DNA of 64,000 nucleotides from positions 1 through 64,000 of the forward strand of contig WBUQ01000006.1 in the NCBI GenBank assembly GCA_008933635.1, read 5' to 3'. Source of the DNA: Desulfobulbaceae bacterium. GTDB lineage: Bacteria > Desulfobacterota > Desulfobulbia > Desulfobulbales > Desulfocapsaceae. Every line of letters begins with the position of its first letter. The stretch's first letter is position 1. Below the pieces are notes generated by a model, which saw only the letters and a list, made by a program, of their open reading frames with translations, did not search any database and had not been told where the DNA came from. A program made the position numbers and the translations under genes. Shown here in pieces: positions 1 to 9,740 of the stretch.

Positions 1-1734
1 GACAGTCCTCGTCGCGCCCATTCGATCGCCGCCCAGGGGGGAATCAACGCCGCGAAGAATTACCAGAACGACGGGGATTCCATTTTCCGGCTGTTCTACG
101 ACACGATCAAAGGCGGCGATTTTCGTGCCCGCGAGGCCAATGTCTACCGCCTGGCGCAGGTCAGCGGCAACATAATCGACCAGTGCGTAGCCCAGGGAGT
201 GCCCTTCGCCCGCGAATACGGCGGAACGCTGGCCAACCGTTCCTTCGGCGGTGCCCAGGTGTCAAGGACCTTCTATGCCCGTGGGCAGACTGGCCAGCAA
301 CTGCTGCTCGGCGCCTACGGCGCCCTTTCCCGTCAGATCAACAGCGGCAAGGTGCTGATGTTCAACCGCCGGGAAATGATGGATCTTGTCGTCATCGACG
401 GCAAGGCCAGGGGCATCACCACCCGCAACCTCATCACCGGCGAACTCGAAAGTCATGCGGCCGATGCGGTGGTGCTGGCCACCGGCGGCTACGGCAATGT
501 CTATTTCCTCTCGACCAACGCCATGGCCTCGAACGTCACCGCTGCCTGGCGTGCATGCAAGCACGGAGCCGGTTTCGCCAACCCCTGCTTCGTCCAGATC
601 CATCCCACCTGCATCCCGGTCCATGGCGATTACCAGTCGAAGCTGACCTTGATGAGCGAGAGCCTCCGGAACGACGGCAGGGTCTGGGTCCCGGCCAAAA
701 ACGGTGATCAGCGGCCGCCATCGGCCATTCCTGAGGAGGAACGCGATTACTACCTGGAAAAGAAGTACCCCAGCTTCGGCAACCTGGTCCCGCGCGACGT
801 CGCCTCGCGCAATGCCAAGGAACAGTGCGACGCCGGCAAGGGGGTCGGCAGCACCGGGCTTGCCGTCTACCTCGATTTTGCCGAGGCGATCAGGCGGGAC
901 GGCGAGGCGACGATTCTGAAAAAGTATGGCAACCTCTTCCAGATGTACGAAAAGATCACCGCCGCCAACCCGCTCAAGGAACCGATGATGATCTACCCGG
1001 CGGTACACTATACCATGGGCGGACTGTGGGTCGATTACAACCTGATGACCACCATACCGGGTCTCTTTGCCATCGGCGAATGCAACTTCTCCGATCACGG
1101 GGCCAATCGTCTCGGTGCCAGCGCCCTGATGCAGGGCCTGGCCGACGGCTATTTCGTCATCGCCAACTCCATTGCCGGCTATATCGGGTCGACATCCCTT
1201 GAAAGGGTCAACGAGACTGCCTCCGCCTTTGATGAGTCGCGGAAAAACGTTGCCGACCGCATCCACAGGCTGCTGCGCAACACCATGAAGGGGCCTGCCG
1301 GCAAAGTCACCGTCGACGAAATCCATAAGCAACTCGGTCGTCTCCTGTGGGACAACTGCGGCATGGCGCGCAACAGGGAGGGGCTAGAATCTGCCCTCGC
1401 GCAGCTGCCGGCTATCCGAGAGCGATTCTGGAGCGATGTCTTCATACCCGGCAACGCCACCGATATCAATCAGTCCCTGGAACGTGCCGGACGGGTCGCC
1501 GATTTCCTCGAATTCGCCGAGATGATGATCCACGATGCCCTGGCCCGTGAAGAATCCTGCGGCTGTCACCTTCGCGAGGAAAGCCAGACAGCCGAAAACG
1601 AAGCAAAGCGGGATGATGCCAACTACACCCACGTTTCGGTCTGGGAATTTACGGGAGAAGAAACGCCGCCCGTTATGCACAAGGAGCCGCTGGTTTTTGA
1701 GAACGTCACCCCGAGCCAGCGCAGCTACAAATAG
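1..1734 (+). CDS. frdA: Fumarate reductase/succinate dehydrogenase flavoprotein subunit (5' partial)
   Basis: The gene enters from the left edge, and 577 residues up to the stop are present. It is the FAD-carrying catalytic subunit that interconverts fumarate and succinate at the membrane. The first residues include [10 protein letters not shown], the flavinylation motif with the FAD-linked histidine. Further on are an [12 protein letters not shown] segment, the HPT active-site motif (near base 600) and a C-terminal [14 protein letters not shown] motif. The sequence style ([15 protein letters not shown]) fits the type-B enzymes of Geobacter, Wolinella and relatives rather than E. coli SdhA. 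frdB follows after 53 bp. The membrane cytochrome b subunit is not visible and would be expected upstream, outside the window. The physiological direction cannot be told from sequence. Confidence 0.95.
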   Translation, partial: DSPRRAHSIAAQGGINAAKNYQNDGDSIFRLFYDTIKGGDFRAREANVYRLAQVSGNIIDQCVAQGVPFAREYGGTLANRSFGGAQVSRTFYARGQTGQQLLLGAYGALSRQINSGKVLMFNRREMMDLVVIDGKARGITTRNLITGELESHAADAVVLATGGYGNVYFLSTNAMASNVTAAWRACKHGAGFANPCFVQIHPTCIPVHGDYQSKLTLMSESLRNDGRVWVPAKNGDQRPPSAIPEEERDYYLEKKYPSFGNLVPRDVASRNAKEQCDAGKGVGSTGLAVYLDFAEAIRRDGEATILKKYGNLFQMYEKITAANPLKEPMMIYPAVHYTMGGLWVDYNLMTTIPGLFAIGECNFSDHGANRLGASALMQGLADGYFVIANSIAGYIGSTSLERVNETASAFDESRKNVADRIHRLLRNTMKGPAGKVTVDEIHKQLGRLLWDNCGMARNREGLESALAQLPAIRERFWSDVFIPGNATDINQSLERAGRVADFLEFAEMMIHDALAREESCGCHLREESQTAENEAKRDDANYTHVSVWEFTGEETPPVMHKEPLVFENVTPSQRSYK

Positions 1735-1787
1735 ACCGGCACGCTGTGGAAGTCTAATTACGCTAACGATTTCAAAGGTATATAACG

Positions 1788-2543
1788 ATGAGCAGCATTG
1801 ACCTCACCCTGCAGATCTGGCGTCAGAAGAATAACGATTCGCTCGGTCAGCTGGAGACGCACAGCCTCAACGGCATCAACACCGACATGTCCTTTCTCGA
1901 AATGCTCGATGTCCTGAACGAGAAGCTGACCAGGGAGGGAAAGGAGCCGGTCGCTTTCGACCATGATTGTCGGGAAGGAATCTGCGGGATGTGCGGGGCG
2001 GTCATCAACGGTATCGCCCACGGCCCGGAGCGGGAGACCACGCTCTGCCAGCTGCATATGCGCAATTTCCGCTCCGGGGATACCCTTGTGATCGAGCCTT
2101 TTCGTTCCCGCGCCTTTCCTGTCCGCAAAGACCTGATGGTCGACCGCTCTGCCTTCGACCGCATCATCCAGTCCGGCGGCTATGTGTCGGTCAACACCGG
2201 CGGCACGCCCGACGCCAATTCCATCCCCATCCCCTCCCAGATCGCCGAGCTGGCGATGGATGCCGCAGCCTGCATCGGTTGCGGCGCCTGCGTTGCGAGT
2301 TGTCCGAACGGAGCGGCGATGCTGTTCACCAGCGCCAAGATCTCACAGCTCTGCCTGTTGCCGCAGGGACAGCCTGAACGAAAACGCCGTGCCCTGGCAA
2401 TGGTCGAGACCATGGACCGGGAAGGTTTCGGCAACTGCACCAATGCCAGGGAATGCGAGGCAGTCTGTCCCAAGGGAATATCCATCCGAAACATTGCCCG
2501 CCTCAACCGGGAATTTCTTGCCGCGAGTCTCCTTGAGGGATAG
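1788..2543 (+). CDS. frdB: Fumarate reductase/succinate dehydrogenase iron-sulfur subunit
   Basis: This 251-residue protein passes electrons between the flavoprotein and the membrane anchor. The N-terminal ferredoxin-like domain has [11 protein letters not shown] plus a downstream Cys (near residue 87) for the [2Fe-2S] cluster. The C-terminal domain has [12 protein letters not shown] and [14 protein letters not shown] for the [4Fe-4S] and [3Fe-4S] clusters. Length is normal for the family. An AAAGG ribosome site lies about 10 bases before the ATG. It follows the flavoprotein gene closely and is almost certainly co-transcribed with it. Confidence 0.95.
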   Translation: MSSIDLTLQIWRQKNNDSLGQLETHSLNGINTDMSFLEMLDVLNEKLTREGKEPVAFDHDCREGICGMCGAVINGIAHGPERETTLCQLHMRNFRSGDTLVIEPFRSRAFPVRKDLMVDRSAFDRIIQSGGYVSVNTGGTPDANSIPIPSQIAELAMDAAACIGCGACVASCPNGAAMLFTSAKISQLCLLPQGQPERKRRALAMVETMDREGFGNCTNARECEAVCPKGISIRNIARLNREFLAASLLEG

Positions 2544-2629
2544 AATCCGTCTCTCCACATGCAGCATCTGTTCCGGTGGACAACCGGAACAGGCTGGAAC
2601 AGCTTCCCTATCATTCCGGATCGCGCCCA

Positions 2630-3661
2630 ATGGAGTATGATGTCGTCATTGTCGGGGCCGGTCCGGCCGGACTTGCCTGCGCCGGCATAGCAGCCGGAGG
2701 CGGAATGAAGGTCCTGGTCCTTGAAAGAAAGCCTTTCCCCGGGCCAAAGGTCTGCGCCGGTGGCATCACCTGGAGCGGACTGATCAACAGGGTTCCCGGG
2801 TGCCTTGAGGAGCGGCGGTTCTCGCGGCAATATGTCCGCACCCCGCTCCAGCAGGTCTGCATCTCGGCAGGCAATCCGATCGTCGCCACCGTCAACCGGG
2901 AAAAACTCGGCAGCTATATGACGTCCAAGGCCGTATCGGCAGGAGCGACGGTCATCTCCCCGGCCGTGGTCAGAAGCATCGGCGAAGAATCGGTCAGATA
3001 TTGCGGAAAGGAGGATGGCAAGGAATTCAAGGTCAGGTACCGCTTTCTCGTCGGTGCGGATGGTTCCGCCTCGCTGGTACGGCGCTCGCTGCAGCTGCCG
3101 ACACGGCACTGCGGCATCGGCATCAACTGCCAGATATCCGGCGGACTCGAGAAGATGGAGTGGCATCTGGCACCTTCCCTGTTCGGTAACGGCTACGCCT
3201 GGATTTTTCCGCACCGGGAGACGACCTCGATCGGCGCCTATGCCGATGCCTCAGTCATGAAGGCGGGCGACCTGCAGCATGGGCTGAAGAGCTGGGTGGC
3301 AAACCGCGGACTCTCCCTGGCCGGCGCACGGCAGCGGGCCGAACTGATCAACTTCGACTATCGCGGCTGGAAATTTGGCCGGGTGTTCCTGGCCGGCGAT
3401 GCGGCCGGCCTTGCGTCGGGTCTCACCGGGGAGGGAATATTCCCGGCCATCGTTTCCGGAGAGGCGATTGCCCGTTACCTTCTCGATCCCGCATGCGATC
3501 TATCCGACCTGAACCGCCTGATCCGTATCCAGCAGCGCCACAGACGGATAGTTCTGTTCACCGGCAGGAGGCGATTTCTGCTGCCGGTGTTTTCAGAAGC
3601 TGCCGCCCTGGCCCTGCGCCTGGGTCTGCTCGACTTCAGCAACTTCGAGATGTCCCACTAA
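2630..3661 (+). CDS. Geranylgeranyl-reductase-family FAD-dependent oxidoreductase
   Basis: A 343-residue flavoprotein. The N-terminal Rossmann motif VVIVGAGPAGLACAG binds FAD, and the second FAD motif (VFLAGDAAGLASGLTGEG) lies near residue 260. KVCAGGIT near residue 40 resembles the conserved Cys/Gly segment of the geranylgeranyl reductase family, which saturates isoprenoid chains. The start is placed at the ATG directly before the Rossmann fold; a GTG at 2576 is possible but adds unconserved residues. It lies downstream of the fumarate reductase genes and before a small diheme cytochrome. A role in reducing a menaquinone or lipid prenyl tail is an inference; the substrate is unknown. Confidence 0.75.
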   Translation: MEYDVVIVGAGPAGLACAGIAAGGGMKVLVLERKPFPGPKVCAGGITWSGLINRVPGCLEERRFSRQYVRTPLQQVCISAGNPIVATVNREKLGSYMTSKAVSAGATVISPAVVRSIGEESVRYCGKEDGKEFKVRYRFLVGADGSASLVRRSLQLPTRHCGIGINCQISGGLEKMEWHLAPSLFGNGYAWIFPHRETTSIGAYADASVMKAGDLQHGLKSWVANRGLSLAGARQRAELINFDYRGWKFGRVFLAGDAAGLASGLTGEGIFPAIVSGEAIARYLLDPACDLSDLNRLIRIQQRHRRIVLFTGRRRFLLPVFSEAAALALRLGLLDFSNFEMSH

Positions 3662-3691
3662 CGTTCCCTGCAAGTAACCTGCGTGTACCAT

Positions 3692-3958
3692 ATGAAGTTG
3701 AAACCAAAGACAATCGTCCTCAATGTCGTTTTTATCCTGACCTGTGCCGCTATCCTGCTGTTTCTGCTGAAGGCGCCGGATGAGAGCACCGCACGCCTGC
3801 CACTTGACGATATCCACAAGCAGTTCCAGGCCGGTATGGGCAAGAAGGAGGCCGAGAAGCATTGCGGCCGGTGCCATGGTCCAAAGGGCGAGTCCCCCCT
3901 CCCGGAAGGTCATCCGCCCCCCTACCGCTGTCTGTTCTGTCACAAACGCCAGTCCTGA
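3692..3958 (+). CDS. Small membrane-anchored diheme c-type cytochrome
   Basis: An 88-residue protein with one N-terminal hydrophobic helix (about residues 7-24) that anchors or exports it. Two CxxCH heme-attachment motifs, CGRCH and CLFCH, sit in the last third, only about 22 residues apart. This places two hemes on the periplasmic side. It starts 30 bp after the flavoprotein gene and may share its transcript, which suggests a periplasmic electron-transfer role. The ATG at 3692 is preferred over an in-frame GTG at 3683. I do not recognise a named family. Confidence 0.75.
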   Translation: MKLKPKTIVLNVVFILTCAAILLFLLKAPDESTARLPLDDIHKQFQAGMGKKEAEKHCGRCHGPKGESPLPEGHPPPYRCLFCHKRQS

Positions 3959-3985
3959 ATCGGACAGGGCGGCCATCCGGCCTGC

Positions 3986-6610
3986 CTAAAGGCTCTTCTT
4001 GGCGATTTCGTAGACGTCCGTTGAGAGATTGTCGGTGGCAAGGATGCGCTCCAGCTCCCTGCGGATCAATTCCTGCCGTGCCTCGTCGTACCTTCTCCAG
4101 GTGGTCAACGGGGAAAGCAGACGGGCGGCCACCTGCGGGTTGGTGGCGTTGAGTTCTATGATCCGGTCGGCCAGGAAGGTATACCCGGCTTCCGATGCAT
4201 CATGAAAACGGAAATGATTGCCGGAACAGAAGGCACCGATCAGGGCCCGCACCTTATTGGGATTTTTCATCGAAAAGGCCGGGTTGCCCATCAGGCGTCT
4301 GACCTCGCTGAGGGTGTCGGCAAGCGGCGAAACCGCCTGCAGGGTGAACCATTTGTCGAGAACCACCGGGTCATGTTGCCACCGGGAATAAAAATGGGCG
4401 AGGATCTCTTCCCGGCGACCTCCCCCGACCTGAGTGACACCTGTGAGGGCGGCGATGGTATCGGTCATGTTGGTGGCCTGGAAGTATTGCCGGCAGCAGA
4501 GGTCGTACAGCGCCGCATCGGCTGCACCGTTTGCCATCAGGTAGGAGAGAGCGATATTCTTCAGGCTGCGGCGGCCGATGGCTTCCGGCGAGATGCTGTA
4601 CTCCCGTTGTCCGTCGTTCTCCTGATATGTCTTCAGGAACTCCTCTCTCAGTTGCGACGCCAGCGTCCCTCTGACATACTCCCGTGCATAATGGAGATTG
4701 TCGGGATCGACAATCTCCATCTGCTGGGCAAGGTAGGTTTCTGCGGGCAATTGCAGCGCCAGCGTCAGCAGGGCCTTATCGTCGGCAGGACGAGTCAGGT
4801 TGGCCCGGACAGCATCGACAAAGCGCGCATCGAGAACCGGTTTACCGCCTGACTGCAGCGTCTCCACGATTTCTAGAATGATCGATTCGGCAAGCTTGCT
4901 GGCTGCATTCCAGCGATTGAAGAGGTCCGAGTCGTTAGCGAGGAGAAAGGCCAGTTCCTCGCGAGGTTGCTCTGGCCGGACCTTGACCGGAGCGGAAAAG
5001 CCGCGCAGAAAGGAGAGCACCGGTTTTTCCCCTATGCCGGTGAAGGAAAACCGCTGCTCCTTCTCCTTGAGCTCCAGTAGGTGTGTGCCTCCGTCACTCA
5101 GCAGATCCCGGCCCTGGCTGTCCAGCAGGCCGATGGCGATGGGGATGTGGAACGGCAGCTTGTCGGTCTGACCGGGGGTGTCGGGACAGTGCTGGCGAAC
5201 GGTCAGATGATACCGCTGCTCGTCTGCCGACCAGTGGTCCTCGAACTCCAAAATAGGCGTACCGGCCTGGCTGTACCATCGTTTGAACTGACTGAGGTCT
5301 GTGCCGGAGGCATCGGCCATCGCCGCGACAAAATCATCGCAGGTGACGGCCTGACCGTCGTGCCGTTCGAAGTAGAGATCCATCCCCTTGCGAAAACCGG
5401 CCGCGCCCAGCAGGGTATGCATCATCCGGATCACCTCCGCTCCCTTGTTGTAGACAGTTACCGTATAGAAGTTGTTGATCTCGACATAGGAATCGGGGCG
5501 GACGGGATGGGCCATCGGGCCGGCATCCTCCCGGAACTGGAAATTGCGGATCAGCTGGACGTCGTCGATCCTCTGCACCGCCCGTGAGTTCATGTCGGAC
5601 GAGAATTCCTGGTCGCGGAACACGGTCAGCCCCTCTTTCAGGCTGAGCTGGAACCAGTCGCGGCAGGTAACCCGGTTGCCGGTCCAGTTGTGGAAGTATT
5701 CATGGCCGACGATCCCCTCGATATCCATGTAATCCTGATCCGTAGCCGATTCAGGGGAGGCCATGACATACTTGGAGTTGAAGATGTTCAACCCCTTGTT
5801 TTCCATCGCCCCCATATTGAAATCGTCAACGGCGACGATCATGAAGATGTCGAGGTCATATTCGAGTCCGAACACCTCCTCGTCCCAGCGCATGGCCTTT
5901 TTCAGCGAACGCATGGCGTGATCGCATCGGCTGCGGTTTCGCTCTTCGACGTAAATCCGCAGGACGATGTTCCGGCCCGATCTCGTGGTGAAGGTGTCCT
6001 CGAGATGAACCAGCCTGCCGGCCACCAGGGCGAAGAGATAACACGGTTTCGGAAAGGGGTCGTGCCAGACGGCATAGTGCCTTCCGTTTCCGAGGTCGCC
6101 GGAATCGATCAGGTTGCCGTTGGACAGCATCACCGGGTTCGCCTCGCTGTCCCCTTCGATACGTGTCGTGAAACGGGCCAGAACATCAGGCCGGTCCGGG
6201 AAATAGGTCATCCGGCGGAAACCTTCCGGCTCGCACTGGGTGCAGTAATTGCCGTTTGAGCAGTACAGGCCCTCGAGTGCGGTATTGGCGGCAGGATCGA
6301 TCCTGGTGGTGATTTCCAGTTCGAATCGGTCAGTTCCCGGCACCAGGCTCAGTTCCCTGTCGGTGAGAGTGTATTCCCCTGGCGTCAGTTCCCTGCCATC
6401 CAAGCTGACCCCGAGCAGTTCCATCTTCTCACCGTTGAGCACCAGCCTCCCGGAAAAATCGGTACTGGCCTGGTTGACCCTGTATGTCGTCCTCGCGGTG
6501 ACCAGGGTGTGGTCTTGATACAGACAAAAAGTCAGAAATATCTCTTCTGCCAGGTATTCCGGGACATTGTACTCCTCGCGATAGTGAGTGAGATGCTGTT
6601 CGCTGTTCAT
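3986..6610 (-). CDS. pepN: Aminopeptidase N (M1 family)
   Basis: An 874-residue cytosolic zinc aminopeptidase that removes N-terminal residues from peptides. It is almost the same length as E. coli PepN (870). The exopeptidase signature GAMEN and the zinc site HEYFHNWTGNR, followed 18 residues later by the third ligand Glu in LKEGLTVFRDQEF, are intact. An AAGGAA ribosome site lies 5-6 bases before the ATG. It is convergent with the cytochrome gene and divergent from dapL, which shares the 200-bp intergenic region. Confidence 0.96.
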   Translation of the reverse strand: MNSEQHLTHYREEYNVPEYLAEEIFLTFCLYQDHTLVTARTTYRVNQASTDFSGRLVLNGEKMELLGVSLDGRELTPGEYTLTDRELSLVPGTDRFELEITTRIDPAANTALEGLYCSNGNYCTQCEPEGFRRMTYFPDRPDVLARFTTRIEGDSEANPVMLSNGNLIDSGDLGNGRHYAVWHDPFPKPCYLFALVAGRLVHLEDTFTTRSGRNIVLRIYVEERNRSRCDHAMRSLKKAMRWDEEVFGLEYDLDIFMIVAVDDFNMGAMENKGLNIFNSKYVMASPESATDQDYMDIEGIVGHEYFHNWTGNRVTCRDWFQLSLKEGLTVFRDQEFSSDMNSRAVQRIDDVQLIRNFQFREDAGPMAHPVRPDSYVEINNFYTVTVYNKGAEVIRMMHTLLGAAGFRKGMDLYFERHDGQAVTCDDFVAAMADASGTDLSQFKRWYSQAGTPILEFEDHWSADEQRYHLTVRQHCPDTPGQTDKLPFHIPIAIGLLDSQGRDLLSDGGTHLLELKEKEQRFSFTGIGEKPVLSFLRGFSAPVKVRPEQPREELAFLLANDSDLFNRWNAASKLAESIILEIVETLQSGGKPVLDARFVDAVRANLTRPADDKALLTLALQLPAETYLAQQMEIVDPDNLHYAREYVRGTLASQLREEFLKTYQENDGQREYSISPEAIGRRSLKNIALSYLMANGAADAALYDLCCRQYFQATNMTDTIAALTGVTQVGGGRREEILAHFYSRWQHDPVVLDKWFTLQAVSPLADTLSEVRRLMGNPAFSMKNPNKVRALIGAFCSGNHFRFHDASEAGYTFLADRIIELNATNPQVAARLLSPLTTWRRYDEARQELIRRELERILATDNLSTDVYEIAKKSL

Positions 6611-6812
6611 GGCAGTTCCTTGATCTGGTATATTGGCAGGTGGGTCGCAGCAGCCGCAATGGCAGGGAAATCCTTATGGAGCAACGGTTGCCGTTACGAC
6701 ATTGGAGGTTGACAGTGGTCGGCTTTCCAGTATATTCAGACAGGTTTTATACCGGTCGAAACCAGCGAAAGCAATTTCAATATATGTCTTTTTTCAGGAA
6801 GAGAAACACCAG

Positions 6813-8036
6813 ATGATAACGATCAACGAACACTATCTGAAACTGCAGGCCTCGTATCTTTTCTCCGATATCGCCCGCAGGGTCGCCACGTTCCAGCAGA
6901 ACAACCCTGAGGTTGAAGTGATCAAGCTCGGCATCGGTGATGTCACCAGGCCTCTGCCAAGGGCCTGTATCGAGGCCATGCACAGGGCGGTGGAGGAAAT
7001 GGGGGCTGAGCCGACCTTTCGCGGTTATGGCCCGGAACAGGGATATGCCTTCCTGCGGGAGGCCATCGCCCTGCATGATTTCCAGGCGCGGGGAGCCGAT
7101 ATCCAGGCCGACGAGATCTTCGTCAGCGACGGGGCAAAATGCGATACCGGCAACATCCAGGAACTCTTCAGTCAGGATATCAGGGTAGCCATTCCCGATC
7201 CGGTCTACCCGGTCTATCTCGATACCAACGTCATGGCTGGCAGAACCGGTGAGTTTGCTCATGGCCGCTACCAGGGCATTGTCTATCTCGACTCGACCAG
7301 GGAGAACAACTTCGTCCCCTCCCTGCCGGCCGAGCCGGTCGATCTGATCTATCTCTGTTTCCCGAACAACCCCACCGGTTCGACGATCAGTAAGGCGGAA
7401 CTGAAGACATGGGTTGATTATGCCCGGGCCAACAAGGCGCTGATCCTGTTCGACGCCGCCTATGAGATCTTTATCCGGGACGAGAGCCTGCCCCATTCGA
7501 TCTACGAGATCGAAGGAGCAAAGGAAGTGGCCCTCGAATTCCGGAGTTACAGCAAAAGTGCCGGTTTCACTGGGACCCGCTGCGCCTACACGGTGGTACC
7601 GAAGGAGTGCACGGCTTTTGACCGCAACGGCAACAGGCAACTCCTGCACTCTTTGTGGAATCGCCGACACTGTACGAAATTCAACGGCGTGTCCTATCCC
7701 GTCCAGCGGGCGGCAGAGGCGGTTTACAGTGAAGAGGGCAGGATGCAGACCAGAGAGCTTGCCGATTATTACCTGCAGAACGCCGCCAGCGTCCGCCGGG
7801 AAATGCAGGCACTCGGTTTTTCGCTGGTCGGCGGAGAAAATGCGCCGTACGTCTGGATCGACGGGGGACGCGACTCCTGGGAGTTCTTTGACATGCTGCT
7901 CAACAAGGCCGGCGTTGTCTGCACTCCGGGAGCGGGGTTCGGCCGATGCGGGAATGGCTACATCCGTATTTCCGCCTTCAACAGTCACGAGAACGTCGAA
8001 AAGGCGCTGCAGCGCATCCGGCAGGCACTCTCCTGA
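6813..8036 (+). CDS. dapL: LL-diaminopimelate aminotransferase
   Basis: A 407-residue PLP enzyme that converts tetrahydrodipicolinate straight to LL-2,6-diaminopimelate, a one-step bypass of the acylated lysine/peptidoglycan route. The start [17 protein letters not shown] is typical of DapL, the PLP lysine is in [13 protein letters not shown], and CFPNNPTGS is the usual fold-type I segment. Length matches the family (about 410). The open frame runs further upstream, but the ATG at 6813 has a GGAAGAG ribosome site and matches the family N-terminus. DapL occurs in plants, chlamydiae and many Desulfobacterota. Confidence 0.95.
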   Translation: MITINEHYLKLQASYLFSDIARRVATFQQNNPEVEVIKLGIGDVTRPLPRACIEAMHRAVEEMGAEPTFRGYGPEQGYAFLREAIALHDFQARGADIQADEIFVSDGAKCDTGNIQELFSQDIRVAIPDPVYPVYLDTNVMAGRTGEFAHGRYQGIVYLDSTRENNFVPSLPAEPVDLIYLCFPNNPTGSTISKAELKTWVDYARANKALILFDAAYEIFIRDESLPHSIYEIEGAKEVALEFRSYSKSAGFTGTRCAYTVVPKECTAFDRNGNRQLLHSLWNRRHCTKFNGVSYPVQRAAEAVYSEEGRMQTRELADYYLQNAASVRREMQALGFSLVGGENAPYVWIDGGRDSWEFFDMLLNKAGVVCTPGAGFGRCGNGYIRISAFNSHENVEKALQRIRQALS

Positions 8037-8092
8037 GAGGACCTATTGCAGTCGGCGGCCGGGAGGGCGGGACATCCCGAGTCCTCCTGGCG

Positions 8093-9037
8093 TCAGCCTT
8101 GATCCGTCATATCGGCCGGCTCGAAATGGATATCCTCCTTCTTCCCATCGATTTCCGTGATGGTGACCGTCATCCGCTCCTCCATCCAGCGGATCACCTC
8201 TTTCACCAGCCTCTCCGGAGCAGAGGCGCCAGCCGTGATGCCGATCCTTTTTCTTCCTTCGAACCACGCAGTCTGCAGGTCCCCGCTGTCGTCAATCAGA
8301 TAACCGGGAGTGCCGTGTCGTTCGCTGACTTCACGCAGCCGATTCGAGTTGGAACTGTTCTTTGAGCCGACGACGAGAATCAGATCTGTCTGCTCCGCCA
8401 GTTTCCTGACGGCATCCTGGCGGTTCTGGGTAGCGAAGCAGATGTTCGACCCCGGGCCTCTGATCCCAGGGAAACGATCCTTGAAAATTCCGACGATACC
8501 GACGATATCATCCTTGCTCAGGGTGGTCTGGGTAACATAGGCCACCCGCGCTGGATCAGTGACCTGGCATTGGCGCGCCTCCTCTTCCGACGATATGACA
8601 TGGACCCGGCCTTCCACCCTGCCGGCCGCTCCCACCACCTCGGGGTGACCGTGGTGGCCGATGATCAGTACGTCGAACCCTTCGGCATGGTATTTCTCCA
8701 CCATGCGGTGGACACTGGCCACCAGAGGGCATGTGGCATCCACCGTCTTCAGGCCAAGCCTTTTCGCCGCCTCTTCAGTGGCCCGGGAAACGCCGTGGGC
8801 GCTGAATATGCAGATTCCTCCCACGGGGATGTCGGCGAGATTTTCGACAAAGATGGCGCCGAGTTGTTCAAGCTCGTTCAAGACATGGCGGTTATGGACG
8901 ATTTCATGGAGGACGTACACCGGCGCGCCGTGTTTTCTCAGGGTAAGCCGCACTGTTTCAATGGCTCGCTCAACCCCGGCGCAGAAGCCGCGGGGCTGAG
9001 CGAGCACGACCATCAGATTTTCAGCGTCATTCTGCAT
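8093..9037 (-). CDS. ispH: 4-hydroxy-3-methylbut-2-enyl diphosphate reductase
   Basis: A 314-residue enzyme for the last step of the MEP isoprenoid pathway, making IPP and DMAPP. The three [4Fe-4S] ligands are visible in GFCAGVERA, VDATCPLV and NICFATQNRQ. HEIVHN and the SSNSNRLREV segment are also conserved. The ATG at 9037 is preferred to an in-frame TTG nine bases earlier. It lies downstream of the universal stress protein gene on the same strand, 45 bp away. Confidence 0.96.
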   Translation of the reverse strand: MQNDAENLMVVLAQPRGFCAGVERAIETVRLTLRKHGAPVYVLHEIVHNRHVLNELEQLGAIFVENLADIPVGGICIFSAHGVSRATEEAAKRLGLKTVDATCPLVASVHRMVEKYHAEGFDVLIIGHHGHPEVVGAAGRVEGRVHVISSEEEARQCQVTDPARVAYVTQTTLSKDDIVGIVGIFKDRFPGIRGPGSNICFATQNRQDAVRKLAEQTDLILVVGSKNSSNSNRLREVSERHGTPGYLIDDSGDLQTAWFEGRKRIGITAGASAPERLVKEVIRWMEERMTVTITEIDGKKEDIHFEPADMTDQG

Positions 9038-9082
9038 CTTGCACAACCTGTCAGTTGCCGGGATGTACCTGCCAGTTCCCCA

Positions 9083-9574
9083 TTACATGTTCGGGACAAT
9101 GAGAACCGGCACTGTTGCCAGCCGTGCGACCCGTCTGGCTGAGGAGCCCATGACCTTGCTCCCCATGACCTTCTTGGATGACTGGCCCATGACGATCAGG
9201 TCGGCGTGGTACTTCTCTGCTGCCCTGAGGATTTCCTCGCTCGGCCTGCCTGCGATAACGACGATATCCTGCAGGGGCAGCTGTTCAATGCCGATGCCGT
9301 CGCACTCCTCCTCGGAGAATTTCTGCACCCGCTCCTTCATGTGAGCGACAATATTTTTCATGCCGTCCTTCTGGATTTCTTCGATTGCCGTTTCCGGCAT
9401 GTAGGCGGAGATAACCGCCCTCGCCGTTTCAGTCAACGGTTCGACGACATGCATGATTATGACCTTCGCCCGGTGAACGTTGGCATGGGCGATGGCCTGA
9501 CGGAACACGGGGCGGGTAAATTTCCCGAGATCGGTGGCATAGAGAATCGTCTTGATCTGGGGTATGGGTATCAT
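9083..9574 (-). CDS. Universal stress protein (UspA family)
   Basis: A single-domain Usp protein of 163 residues. It starts MIPIPQIKTILYATDLGKFT and ends with LATVPVLIV, both typical of the family. The nucleotide-loop region reads VMGQSSKKVMGSKVMGSSARRV, an expanded version of the usual GxxGx9GS ATP motif with a short MGSKVMGS duplication. Whether it binds ATP is therefore uncertain. A GGAGGG ribosome site lies 6 bases before the ATG. Confidence 0.9.
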   Translation of the reverse strand: MIPIPQIKTILYATDLGKFTRPVFRQAIAHANVHRAKVIIMHVVEPLTETARAVISAYMPETAIEEIQKDGMKNIVAHMKERVQKFSEEECDGIGIEQLPLQDIVVIAGRPSEEILRAAEKYHADLIVMGQSSKKVMGSKVMGSSARRVARLATVPVLIVPNM

Positions 9575-9740
9575 TTCGGCCCTCCTTCACGTTGAGATAT
9601 CTTGAACTGCTGTCCGGTTATTTGGTGGCGAAGCTGCATATCCCGGTTTCTATTGTATGGCCGGGTAGCCGAAAAAACCATACCGCAGGGCATATATTGT
9701 CGAAAAAAAGAAGAAAATTTCAATTCCGGATGGTTTGAGC

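Noticed and set aside
262-1332. Long minus-strand open frame of 356 codons
   Set aside because: It lies entirely opposite the fumarate reductase gene, has no recognisable motif, and reflects high third-position GC.
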